Assembly: GCA_002633005.1 (NCBI GenBank) | Contig: NMRA01000727.1 | Span: 105,368 to 160,068, forward strand | DNA length: 54,701 nucleotides | Reading direction: 5' to 3' | DNA from: Phoronis australis | Lineage: Eukaryota; Phoronida; Phoronidae | In this document: positions 1-10,716 of the stretch, piece by piece | Numbering within the stretch: position 1 is the first letter of the stretch | Layout of the letters: each line of letters begins with the position of its first letter | The notes under the pieces: model-generated | Told to the model about the DNA's origin: nothing | The model's input: the letters and a program-made list of their open reading frames with translations, nothing else | The model's database searches: none | Program-made: the position numbers and the translations under genes

Positions 1-37
1 TAGTTTTTTCTATGTGGCTAGATAATATATCTATAAA

Positions 38-3000
38 TCAAATTCCAAAAAGTTCCCACGTCTACACTTGCACATTTTTTGAAAAAAGGTGTTTTTTGCA
101 AGAAATATTATGCACTACATTCCTGCCACTTGGTGGCGCTTTTTTTTGAATTGACCAATCAGAGAGCCAGATTGTGTTGTTGTGCTTAGTTACATGTACT
201 TCAATATGGCAGCTCCCATGTGGTGTGGTGCCTGTATAATTAAAAGTTTATCAAACAGCACAAAATTGTGATGCCAGAACCTGAAGAAGCTTAGAGAAGC
301 TTCCTGACGAAAGCTGATGGACTGTGGAATTCCGTGCAGATCAGTAGATCAAAAGGAAGAAAAGGTGTCACAAACGTTTGTGCAGAAAACAACTGCATGT
401 CCTGCTATAGCCTATATTACAAACTACAGTATACTGTTGTGGAAGACCAAGTGTCAGCCCAAAAATTGAAAGGACATAGAAAGTAATAGCAACGTTTCAA
501 GACACCAGCAGTAGTAGGCCTACTAAGGCTGAAGCTGTTGAAAGTGATACAGATGTTACCCAAAATTTCCCGAGAAAATCAATTAGACTTCCAAAATCTG
601 AAACACCCAATCAACCTGAACAAGATAGGCACATTCTGAAACAAGAGTGCATCATTTGTTAGCAGGAAAAGTATATTATGGACCACATTTCAAGAAAGAG
701 AAAGAAGTAACAACTTTAATGCTTTGAAAAAAATGAGGTACGTGTTTTGGAAAGGTACATCTTGGTGTTTTTCAAGTGTGTTTCAGTACTATCATCAGTT
801 GTTTATTTAACTTGTTCAGTCCCTTGGCTGCCTAGGCCTTAGACAGTTCCTCTGACCCAGTAGAGACGGTGATCATACCATAGGTACTCCATATGCCGGA
901 TGCTTTTCGACAAATTATGCATCGCTCTGGTTAAATCATAAGTCAGGTTCCTATAAATTTAGAAGTACCGCATAGAGAGATGCCTCTGAGGAGGCCGTTA
1001 ATGTTTTCATTTGTTCCCAGTTTAAACAAATACTCCTGCATTCCTGTTTTTCGAACACTGCCTTGTTCAGTTGCCATATCATCACTGCTTGCGCCAGGGG
1101 ATAATCATATGGCGTTATACTGTGGGTGTGATTTTAGGCACTTTAAGTCAAAAATTTTTGAGAAGGTTAAATGGATTAGATGGTTGCAATCAACATTCCA
1201 AAGTGGCTGTCATCCTCTGCCGTAAGCCTGGGATAGGGGGAACCTCGTCTCAATTTTTTGTAAACATAGTTACTTAGGTAGCTACAATGGTAATTGAATT
1301 CCTAAGTTGCAAGTGTCCCCGTCGTAATTTGAGGACAGTGGAAGCCACTGTCCATTTCGTCAAACGTTGCCTTAGTGTAAATCGCTTGACTATGGTACAT
1401 GTACATATGAGCATCTGATTAAAAAAAAAATTAATAATTTCAATCACTGCACTGGTATATCAGCTGATTTAGTTCCAGTTGCATCAACTAATCTAATTAT
1501 TAGACGATCAACATTTTTAGGCGACAGATCAGACGGCATGTAAATTTGTTAGGCTGGTGGTGGATCAGTTCCTGACAAGTCCGTCTGAAAAATTTGCATG
1601 CCAACTCACTCATAGTTAAATGTTAAATTAGTGTAAATAGTTCGGGTTTTTTAGTTGGGCTTGTATCGCGAGCAACAGCTCAGTCCAGAGCCCTGTATAT
1701 GCAAATGAAATTCAAAGATAAAGACCTTGTGTCTTAGAAGCGAAGTACACGTACCGCAAACCATCGTGCTACAAAAATTACAATGACAAAGATTGTGAAG
1801 AGTGACGAATCCACGGTTTTCAGAGATGTTTTACTACAGTTTTGTTTGGAGTTCATTGAATCATGGCTTCTAACACATGGATATGTCATTTGCCTTTCAA
1901 AACTAATTTTGAAGCTGTTCTTCAGAAAGCTGGTGTGCATGACGTTATTTGGACAGGCAACCTTAAGAAACGACTGTTGAAGCTACTCACTCTTGTAGTT
2001 TGTGCCCGACTAAGAGATACGAAAACGAATTGAGGCTAGTGTTCAATAATTCACTTGCTGTCTCTAATTAACACAGCCCATTATAACGTATTTTGAATCA
2101 AACGTTTGCCCAAATCCTGCCCGCCTCCAAACAAGGACTTAGTGTTCGATCCTTCATTGCATGCGGGCCATCCCCAGTGCGCAGTGTTGTATTCTCTCTT
2201 ATCAACCATAGTTGGCTCCTTGGAAGTGGAGCGTTGCAATTAAAATGTATGGCAATGCCCACAGCTCCATTGACAGTACTAAACGATGAACGCTGCAAGT
2301 GCAAAAATGCAAAAAGAACATTTGTGCTGGGAAACTGGGCTTGTGCTGCAATGCTGGGTCAAACTGTACAGAAATGTGCAGCTGTGACAACTGGAGTAAC
2401 ATCAGCAACACTGACTGCATAACATTGGATTGTTCTTTGACAAGTCAACCCTAAATAGACCTCCAACCCCGTTATTTCGTTTTTTTTTGTATAAAAAAGT
2501 GAATTTTATTTGTTGATTAAGTCATAGAAAGTACATACTTTGATCATTGTCATGTATTTGTCTCATACTGCTTGATAAACGCTGTCAGAATAATGTATTA
2601 TTTTCATTTTGTCTGTGTGCACATTCACAGAGATCATTCAACTATATCGTTTTTGTACTGTAATGTATTTCTAGTGTATTATTCAAACAAGCTACATTTT
2701 ACACCATTAGTCAATGGTTCAGTCATTGAGGCACACATTTTGCCCAGTCTCAAGTGTTTTGTTTTAGTGTTGTTGCCAGACAATGCCAGAATAATCTCTT
2801 AGTAACATTCAGACTTAGTTTGCATTTCTGCCACTAAGTGTCACTTTACATTTTTTAAATTTTACTGTTTACTATAAGTGTACAATAGTAAAACATGTAA
2901 TATGAGTGTATTATTGTTCAATTCAATTATATAGATGAGATCATGTTACTTGTTTTACAAAAAGATATCAAAAACGGTTGTTTTTACAAATATAAGTTCT

Positions 3001-3092
3001 CTAAGCTCTATGGTGGTTATGCAACTTCAAACTCAAATTTCTCAAAAATGTGCAACTTTGTATGTGGGAACTTTTTGATTTTGAAAACACTC
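38..3092. mobile_element. Decayed DNA transposon with terminal inverted repeats
   Basis: The two ends are inverted copies of each other. The left end (about 38-86) has AAAAAGTTCCCAC, then TTGCACATTTTTT. The right end (about 3041-3090), read on the minus strand, has AAAAAGTTCCCACAT, then TTGCACATTTTTGAG. Between them are broken coding fragments on the plus strand ending in a Cys-rich domain. The exact termini and target-site duplication could not be fixed, so the superfamily is open. The sequence is AT-rich with several stops and frame changes, so this is an old, inactive copy. Confidence 0.75.
500..2456 (+). pseudogene. Broken transposase-like gene with C-terminal CXC (tesmin-like) domain
   Basis: These are plus-strand fragments in different frames. 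Around 500-710 the reading includes a basic stretch ending CIIC, followed by a stop. Around 1783-2030 one reading passes into another frame that gives FEAVLQKAGVHDVIWTG. At 2093-2456 the frame carries WLLGSGALQ and then RCKCK near 2290. About 20 bases on, the pattern continues only in a shifted frame as CKKNICAGKLGLCC...CTEMCSC. The Cys spacing resembles the CXC/tesmin domain found at the C-terminus of many uncharacterised animal transposon proteins. At least two frameshifts and internal stops make it a pseudogene. I do not recognise the catalytic core. Confidence 0.55.
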
Positions 3093-3198
3093 TAGTAAAT
3101 GAATTAAAGAACAACAAATTCTTGCCCACCGCCTATCTCGGCCACTTTCAAAACAGAAAACTGGGTCAAATTAGGCTTTGCACAGCGTGGAGTACTCA

Positions 3199-3378
3199 CA
3201 ATTGACCTATCGCCAGGATTTTGAGAAACGGCTTAACTGACCATTTAGAACGCAGCATTATTGACACACATTTTTTTCCAAGCCGCCATTTTATCCGACA
3301 AACAACACACGTTGCCGGGTAAAACTGACGTTTGTTAGTCGACATTACGCAAGGGGGCGAGGTTGCGATAGGTCAATT
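3199..3378. repeat. Short inverted-repeat (MITE-like) element, about 180 bp
   Basis: CAATTGACCTATCGC at 3199-3213 is inverted as GCGATAGGTCAATT at 3365-3378, with about 150 bp of non-coding sequence between. The size and arrangement fit a miniature inverted-repeat element. No target duplication was identified with confidence. Confidence 0.5.
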
Positions 3379-3432
3379 ACGGTGTGAAGCCATTTTGGCA
3401 TCAGTGTTTAAATAGTGGAATGTTTATAATCG

Positions 3433-3573
3433 CATGTGCGCACCCAGGGAGGGCTCGAGGGGCTCGAACGAGCCCCCCATTTGGCGAAGTGGACAAAAAG
3501 TTCCCATTCAAAGGAAAAGTCCACTAAAAAGGCGCAAACGCACAATTCACAGCTCTGGACCCCGGTGGTACCG
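3433..3573 (+). repeat. GCGCACCC foldback repeat family, copy 1 (partial)
   Basis: It starts TGTGCGCACCCAGG and continues with a GGGCTCG/CGAGCCCCCC stretch and AAAGTCCACTAAAAAGGC. The same blocks occur near 12470-12695 and, inverted, at 25785-26014. The right end is missing here, so this copy is truncated. Confidence 0.55.
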
Positions 3574-4024
3574 TGTTTTGGAAGCTAACTTTGATTTGGA
3601 CTTCAGCATTGACCAAATCTAATGACGAGAACTGGATTTGGAGGAGGATTCAGTCTGAGGTACAGTAAGTGACAGATATGAGGACCAAGTTGACGACTAA
3701 GTGGAAGTCTAACAATTCGCAGAGTTGAAAAAAATGAAAACACTAAAAAAAAAAGAAAAAAAAACTGCGATTGGCCTCAGAACTTTTTGAAACCTACCTT
3801 TTTAGTGAGTGTCGTTGGCTAAAGAGGAAGAAATTAGATTCAGCAAAGAAATGGGGGCTAGATCTAAAGTATGTGGTGTAAATATTCGACATCGTGAAAA
3901 TGCTCACTAGGGGTGCATCAACCTCGTCTTGTAACATACCCATATAAAACCCAAGTATAGTGGCATTTTTATTATCATGGATTTTTTGCAAATAGGTTTC
4001 AAATAAAGAGACGACGACGCTTTC

Positions 4025-4750
4025 TTTTCATTTTCGGACGGATTTGGCGTATTCCGCGCTAACCGTTGGTCAATTAAAAAAGAGTGACGTTTTTAACGTT
4101 ACACTCTCCATCCATTAAACCATTTGAAGGATCATTATTAAAATTGGGAGATGTGCTTCTGATGAGATGATGGAAGCTGGTGTTAATTTTCGGACAAGTT
4201 CAATTACTCTGGCGCCCCCTAGAGTTATTTTTGCGTCCACAGCTGTATCTCTCTTAACCCTTTGCAAAATGTTTGGAAAATTTATCAGATGACAACACAG
4301 TCTAACAACAGCTGTGCTCCCTAGTGGCAATTTTATTTTTCACGTTTGCCTCTAACTTCGAATTTCCTTGATGCTTTTTCATGAAATCTGACAAGTTTCT
4401 ATTATGAATACTAAGGCACCTTTCCGTTTTTTGATTGATTCGACGTATTCTGCACCAACTAGTGGCCCCTTTAATTAAGTTTAATCTATTTAATATGTAT
4501 CTGTCAAACCTTTCAGAGGATCATTATGCAAGTTGGCAGATGAGTTCCTACTGGTAAGAGCATGACTGATGTGTATTTTCAGATGGGTTTAAATACTGTG
4601 GAGTCCCCTAGTGATATTTTTGCATCTACGCCTCTATTTTCTAAAACCCCTACAAGATGTTTTTGAGACTCTGCAATCGTATTCAAGGCAAATTGTTTTT
4701 CTTTTGCGTTTGCCTTTGTCTCTTTGGAGTTTGTAGATGGACTTCAATGT
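4025..4750. repeat. Diverged tandem duplication, period about 389 bp
   Basis: Two copies run head-to-tail. GGATCATTAT at 4129-4138 recurs at 4518-4527. Neighbouring blocks also recur in order: a CG(T)ATTC(C/T)GC block, CCCCTAG(A/T)G...ATTTTTGC(G/A)TC, and (C/G)GTTTGCCT. The copies differ by many substitutions and small indels, so the duplication is old. Confidence 0.6.
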
Positions 4751-5739
4751 TGTTTAATGACCCTTTTCATGATACCAAAACACCATGAATAAACCACACC
4801 ACTTGCGATACAGTCCTGGGCGCACGTTGCTCTGGTTAGGAATTGAATGATTCTTTTTAGGAGGAATTTGACAAAATTTTCGTTTCAATTCTTGTTTGTC
4901 AAATGAATTTTTTTTTCAAAATGTAAGTAAGTGAACTACATGTAAACACTCTTAGCAATGATAGCACATTCTTAAATACGGCAAGATTCCAACTGCTCCT
5001 AAGCTAATTACTTGTTCAGCATGTCAATCACATTTCTCAAAGGATGCAAATAAGACTGAACTTTACATTACATGACATTTATCTTCTAATGACCAGGCCT
5101 TTAAGAAATATTCCGGCACAGATGATGCACAACGCTATGCTAAAGGCGTCATCGCTCAACGATAATCATTCACACTGTATTCACAGAGTTAATCGAGCGT
5201 TGCGAGCAAGATCCTAAAACGTACTTAACACGTCTGCATACCAAAGTATAAAAGGACACGTTTTCCATGCAAATTTATGTCAAAATTATCGAATCACGAA
5301 TATCGGTTCAGTACAAGTTTTAATAGTGCTTGTAGACATCACTTTTCAAGTGCATTTAGTTGACTCAACATATCGGATATGCTCTGGCTCGTCTAACTAA
5401 AAGTACCCAGGCTAGACGCGGCCGTTCAAAGAACAAACCCAGCAGTTGATACATGTAACTTTCTCTTTTGAACATGTTTTGCTGTTCTTTCTTTTCTTGC
5501 GACTGTCCTACACCTACATGTATGCCGGCCGTCATATCGTCATCTTCATGGCGTCGCCCTGCAAATTAATGATGCTGACCACGAGAGGTCTCTGGCAGTG
5601 ATATGTTAATTGACTTGAAATGAGTGGATATGCGAGAATCAACTTAAAATGCAAGTGCATAATGTGGAGTGTCGTTTATTTCCAATGTTAGGTGATTTCT
5701 ATGAGCCACGTGGCTGAAAAGAAGAAAGCAACTTCAATT

Positions 5740-6260
5740 TCGTTCCAAAATAGAGTTAGTGCAGGGCCATTCAGGCAGGACTTTATCCATGATTTTGAAA
5801 ATAGGGTGTTCAAAATGGGGTTCCCAATATTCCAGGGCGTCCATGATTCTGACGCGTAACCCCCCACCCCCAGCAATACCCCCAAACACACAGACTTTTT
5901 TTTACAAAAAAATGCATAGATCAAGGTTTTTACATCTAAGTTCATCAAACAGCCTTCTATGGTGAGCATTTTTACTAAAAAACTGTGTAGACCAAGACTT
6001 TTACAATGCTGTTAATCAAGTGTCAAAATAGCAACAATGTATACACATTGTATATTTCTTTCTGCTTTGAAAAAAGAGCCCCCAGCCTTCAGAGGCTTCC
6101 CAGTATTCATTACAATGTGTGAGTCCAAACTTGAAAGGTTCCTATTGACAGTGGGCGTCCAAATGATACATTGGGCGTCCTTGCCAGGGCCTCCAGATTA
6201 GTGCTAGGGCGTCCAACCGGGACGTACGCTGCATAAAGGCCTGCATTCAGGGCCATTCAA
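5740..6260. repeat. Low-order repeats with GGGCGTCC motifs between two CAGGGCCATTCA copies
   Basis: CAGGGCCATTCA occurs in the same orientation near 5761 and 6247. Between them GGGCGTCC or a close form appears several times (around 5835, 6143, 6173 and 6208). It looks like a degenerate repeat with no coding potential. Its class is unknown. Confidence 0.35.
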
Positions 6261-7102
6261 GCTTATTGTGTTGTGACCGATGTGGTCAACTGTGGCATAT
6301 TTTCAATTAACCTGAGCCTAGTGGCAGGTCGTAACAAAATAAATGACCTGTACGCCTACGCCAGTTCATTGGCGGAGCATTTGTTGGGTCCATTTGTTTC
6401 GAATGATTGTCCACAATATTTTTTGCGGCTGAAATTTATGGTGAATAACATATGCTTATCATTTTGACAGGTGAGTTAACACGCTATAGTAAAACTGCAG
6501 GTACATGTACATATATATGTTTGTCCATCAGCAGTTCTAAATGTATCAAGTCTGCTTAAATGATTTATTGTCGGCGGATCGTGTTAGACTCGGTCACATG
6601 ACAACCAGACACTACATAGCACATGGAAATCAAATAGGTTACGAAATATGATTCTTTTTTGGGGAACTATATGGATCAGTATTGATAGTGACTGGTACAC
6701 TAGTTGTCAAGTGGAGTAATAGTACATGTAGATGCAATGAAGTTGCTATGACATCTTTATTTGTCTATTCCTACAGTAATAACAGGGATATTTCTTAGGG
6801 CCACCGCAGATGGATAGTAGGTGCGGCTGCGTACCAACGGACATTTTGCCTGACGTCATTGGTAGCCGCAGACAGCGAGCCTGACTTGTCCCTGGCTGAT
6901 GTTAACTACGCACATGTACTTGGTAGTAAATAGCTTACATGCAGTAGATGTACCTGTACGCACTGGTTCTAAGGAGACAGTGTGATAGAATTGATATGGT
7001 CATGCATGTGATGCTGTAATTAATTTTCACTGGCTATTGAGGTACATGTAATCGACTAAGCCATTAGGTCGCCTGCCTCCAGTCGCCGCTGCATGCTATG
7101 GA

Positions 7103-7764
7103 GGCACTGAACAGTTCTCACAGGGGTTTGCCGGTCAGAACACACGTCAATGGACTCTTCACACTTTCTTCACTCTGTCAAAAACTGCAGGCAAATAAAA
7201 AAAAAGTTTTGAGTCATTTCACATCACAATTAGCCCTACACATGAGCACAGAAACTTTGTTATCTCTTATATTTTTGACCCTTTCACTCCCAGTGGAATC
7301 CAAGTCAGCGGACTAAGAAAAATAAGGGCAAAAATGCAAAATCGGCAGTTTTCACCCCAAAACCCCTATTTCCCTGCCGATGCTCGACTAAAGCCAACAT
7401 TAGATTCCGAAAGCAAATTTCCTGCCGATTCCAAAAATGTGGTCCAAAAGTACTGTTAACCGACTATTTTTTTTTGCAAATCTGGCTTCTTTGAGGGCTA
7501 CCTGAAATCGTGGCCAATTACTCACAGTTGCTACACAGCAATGCACAATTGCAACAGGGGGCCACCATCTTCAAGAAGAGTGCAGATACAGCCAAGAATG
7601 TGGCCTTTTTTAATTCTCAGCATATTCACAAATACAAACAATCCACATTCACTTGGCCTACATACAATAGCTAACTAAAAATGCCCCCAAGCCTGGCCTT
7701 CCCCTAGATTTTAATATTTTTGCAGTGCAAATTGGCCGCGGCCGCAGTCTAACTGTTCAGTGCC
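7103..7764. repeat. Inverted-repeat pair, possible 660-bp element
   Basis: GGCACTGAACAGTT at 7103-7116 is repeated exactly inverted at 7751-7764. The interior has no open frame of note. It could be a non-autonomous DNA transposon, but no target duplication is clear. Confidence 0.35.
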
Positions 7765-8577
7765 ACCTATACAGATAAATGTTCGCCAAGTAAAAGAAAA
7801 CCAAACAAGTGAAACACTTGCCTTGCTGCGTAACTACAAGGAGTGGTTCATTTTGCCTCAAACTTGAGTTATGATCTGAGCTCATTTGCAGCCCATCCGT
7901 GTCGCCTATTAGCTTGCGTGATTCAATAATTACGAATCCACTGCCGGTTGTGTTCTAACGCTTCCATGATATACATGTCAAAGTGTCTAGAAAATAAATT
8001 GTCATTTTTTTGACCCACATATTTGTGAATCCTTTAAAGTGAACATACCTGTGGTTAGATACCGTAATTTTTTTCAAAGCTTGAGTGGTGAAACGACTGT
8101 CTCATTCTTTTGGAAACTGTTTTCGCCGTACACAACATGACTAGGCAGTCTCGGAAACGATTCTTCATTGGAACACTAGATACAGGTAGTGTTGCGTAGA
8201 CGAAGTTTCTTACGAGAAAAGCGAGATCACGCAAGACCATCACATGACACTAAATCGCGCGTTTGTCTTGCGAATATGCTCAAGGTAATCTGGCAAGTGT
8301 GACCACTGACCGAGGGAGGTGATTTGTCTTGTCGGTAAGGTTGGAATGTTGAACTAAGGGACGAAACTAAACGAATGCATTTTGGTATATAATGCCCTTC
8401 TGTCAGTCACCACTGAGGTAGCGATACTGGCTCCACTGAGTCCGCTCTCAGCCACGACAATTGCCATACTGTAGTATGAAACTGCATATGTCGTAGAAAT
8501 TGAGATTTCGGGAGTCTGCTGACAAGAGATTATTTTGAAATCTAAAGTAGAAAGTCAGTAGTGAAAGGACCATTAAC

Positions 8578-8666
8578 CATGGGCGGTGTACCGCTATAGG
8601 GGGCTACTAATGAGGAGGGGGGGGCTATAGCCCTCCATTTTTTTCCGCATTGCTGCGCCGTCCATG
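8578..8666. mobile_element. CATGGGCGGCG-family MITE, copy 1
   Basis: It begins CATGGGCGGTG and ends TGCGCCGTCCATG. TTAAC lies directly on both sides (8573-8577 and 8667-8671), a 5-bp target duplication. The centre holds a G-run followed by GGCTATAGCCCTCC. It is 89 bp and non-coding. Confidence 0.75.
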
Positions 8667-8671
8667 TTAAC

Positions 8672-10622
8672 AGGCGTTAACTAAATGTCGTTTTCGTGGA
8701 TGCAATGAAGTCGCTCAGTAGAAGGAGGAAGGAATAGTCCTTTTATGGTGAGTCATGGCGCGTTATTCCTTTTTTGGGAAATGTTACGTAAATCACGACC
8801 ACAAGTTTTTACTCTTACTCAAATCAACTTTTCAAGGATATATCATACTTCTAACGTGAATCTGACATATGGCATTGCACTCCCCCTATAGGTAAGTGAC
8901 GAATCTCTGCGACTGTGGCCTGTGAAAGCCCCGCCCCGGAAAATCTCTGGAGTCGGTCATGGGATAAATTTCCCCGTGCATGTATAAGGGAACCAGAAGA
9001 AACAAAGCAAAGTTCACAAACGCAAAAACCTATAATATTGGCACTGCTTTAATTTTGATATTATGCCTGGAATTACTGCATGCCGGTAACCGTAGGGGGA
9101 GAAAACTTTGACCAAATGTCAATAAGATAATACACCGCGCTAGTGTTGGCTTAAATTTCCTTTCCATGAACGAAAATTCCTCGCCACAAGTGCTGGCTAA
9201 CGCCTGTTGTACACACTCTTGGCGATTTTACTTCGCATACTGCATGCCACGCGACTTTGCACAGGCCTACACGCGGTGTTTACGAACTCTTGTCATATCA
9301 CTTGTCCTGTCGTACTTGGACGACTTCTTAGCTCAGAACTGAGTTACGTCGTAGCCCTAGTCTTAACTCCCCGATTAGTTGTGCACTGTACGAAAACGTG
9401 GGTTTTAACTGATGAAAACTGAATATTATGCCTTCACAATATAAAAAAACGACGTGTGTTTAATTTAATGTCCCGGGGATTTGTTGACCTTATTCTGTAC
9501 ACGAAACACCACAAACATTCCTGCATGCAGGGGGCGTAAATCTGCTCGTAATCGCAGCTGAATAAAAACGGTGTACTTATATAGAGTTGAATGAGCTTTG
9601 TCTTGCAGAAAATCTGTGCAGTTTGCTGAATAATTAGTCGCTTGGACGTGCTTATGACTAAAGTTGGTAAGAATATCGGGGTCGTCTAAACTGTGATAAT
9701 TCAGCTTGCTTTTGTAGAACACTCGGTTGTGAAGTTTTGAGGGTAAGTTTTGGTTTGGATGTTACGGTTATCACGCCCCGCGTTTAATCATTTTAAGCTT
9801 TCTTGGAATCACCTAAAAGGATTTTCTGTTATGAAAATATCAAGTAATTGTTGTGAGTAACACTACTGTAGTTCACTCAGTAATTCCTTATTTTCTTGTT
9901 TGAAACAGCAATCAAGTCCAAGACAGTAGATATTCTAAAAATACTCCTTCCGTCCAAACAAAGTACAACGGGCTGTTTACTGTCCTGATTTGTTCACTCA
10001 TGTCCTTTCGTTTGTACAAAGGATTAATACCTTTACAATTATGTAGGACGAAACCAGGTTAGTTCGGTAGCAGCACTTCATTGACAAAAAACTTTGGTAA
10101 AACGCGACTGTACGAGTCTTTATTGATCAGTCGTGATAAACCTGTGCTGAATGAGCAGCTCTCACAGTTGATGTGCACCTCACGATTGCCTTGTTCCATT
10201 AGGTCTGTGAGCTCCCTGCAGTGTGATATATTCCGACTCCCTGCGGATGGCCTTCTACCTTCTGTTAAGATTAATTTCACTCTTTACATTGTTCGCCTCA
10301 GCGGTCATGTCACCTCTTGGACATAGCACTATTTTAATTGTTTGTCCGTTGTGTCTCTTGGTGTTTTGCTTCATAACTGGCATGCCTGAAGATAGGAGAT
10401 TATAATATAGAGACATACGAGCGAGTCACAGATATGTATTTAGCTGTTTTATAAATGTACCGCCGCCCGAAGTACATGTATGTGCATTCACCCACTACAA
10501 CCGCTATTTTTGAAAGTAGGAAGAATCTGCAATCTATTTTTGATATTTGTTTCAGTTCCCCTAAAGAAATCTAACGCTGTCCTGCTCGCCTTCGCACAAT
10601 AAGCAGTCCCATAATCATGGTG
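8672..10622. other. Upstream region of the alkaline phosphatase gene
   Basis: No coding region was recognised. Any 5' untranslated exon or promoter of the phosphatase should lie here or just to the left. A TATATAA occurs earlier at 8386-8392, but its spacing to a TCAGTC (8403-8408) is too short for a normal TATA-initiator pair, so I make no promoter call. Confidence 0.5.
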
Positions 10623-10716
10623 ATGAATAAGCACGTGCTGAAATGTCTCATACTGGCTCTTTTGAATACCAGCAGCGTTGGTCTCCCTGGGATGGCAAAG
10701 CACAGGCCTATCGAAC
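10623..10716 (+). CDS. ALPL-like: Alkaline phosphatase exon 1 (signal peptide)
   Basis: It begins [15 protein letters not shown] and ends one base into a codon before GTGAGT. This ATG is chosen because it opens a typical signal peptide directly joined in phase to the catalytic region. Confidence 0.85.

Larger units (their letters stand above)
3574..8577. other. Intergenic stretch without a supported gene
   Basis: Only short open frames with no recognisable domain are present. The contents I can name are the 389-bp tandem duplication (4025-4750), a GGGCGTCC-rich patch (5750-6260) and a 14-bp inverted-repeat pair (7103-7764). No RNA gene was recognised. Confidence 0.6.

Noticed and set aside
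8386-8408. TATATAA followed by TCAGTC as a core promoter
   Set aside because: The spacing to the would-be start is about 19 bases, too short for a standard TATA promoter, and it lies 2.2 kb from the first coding exon.
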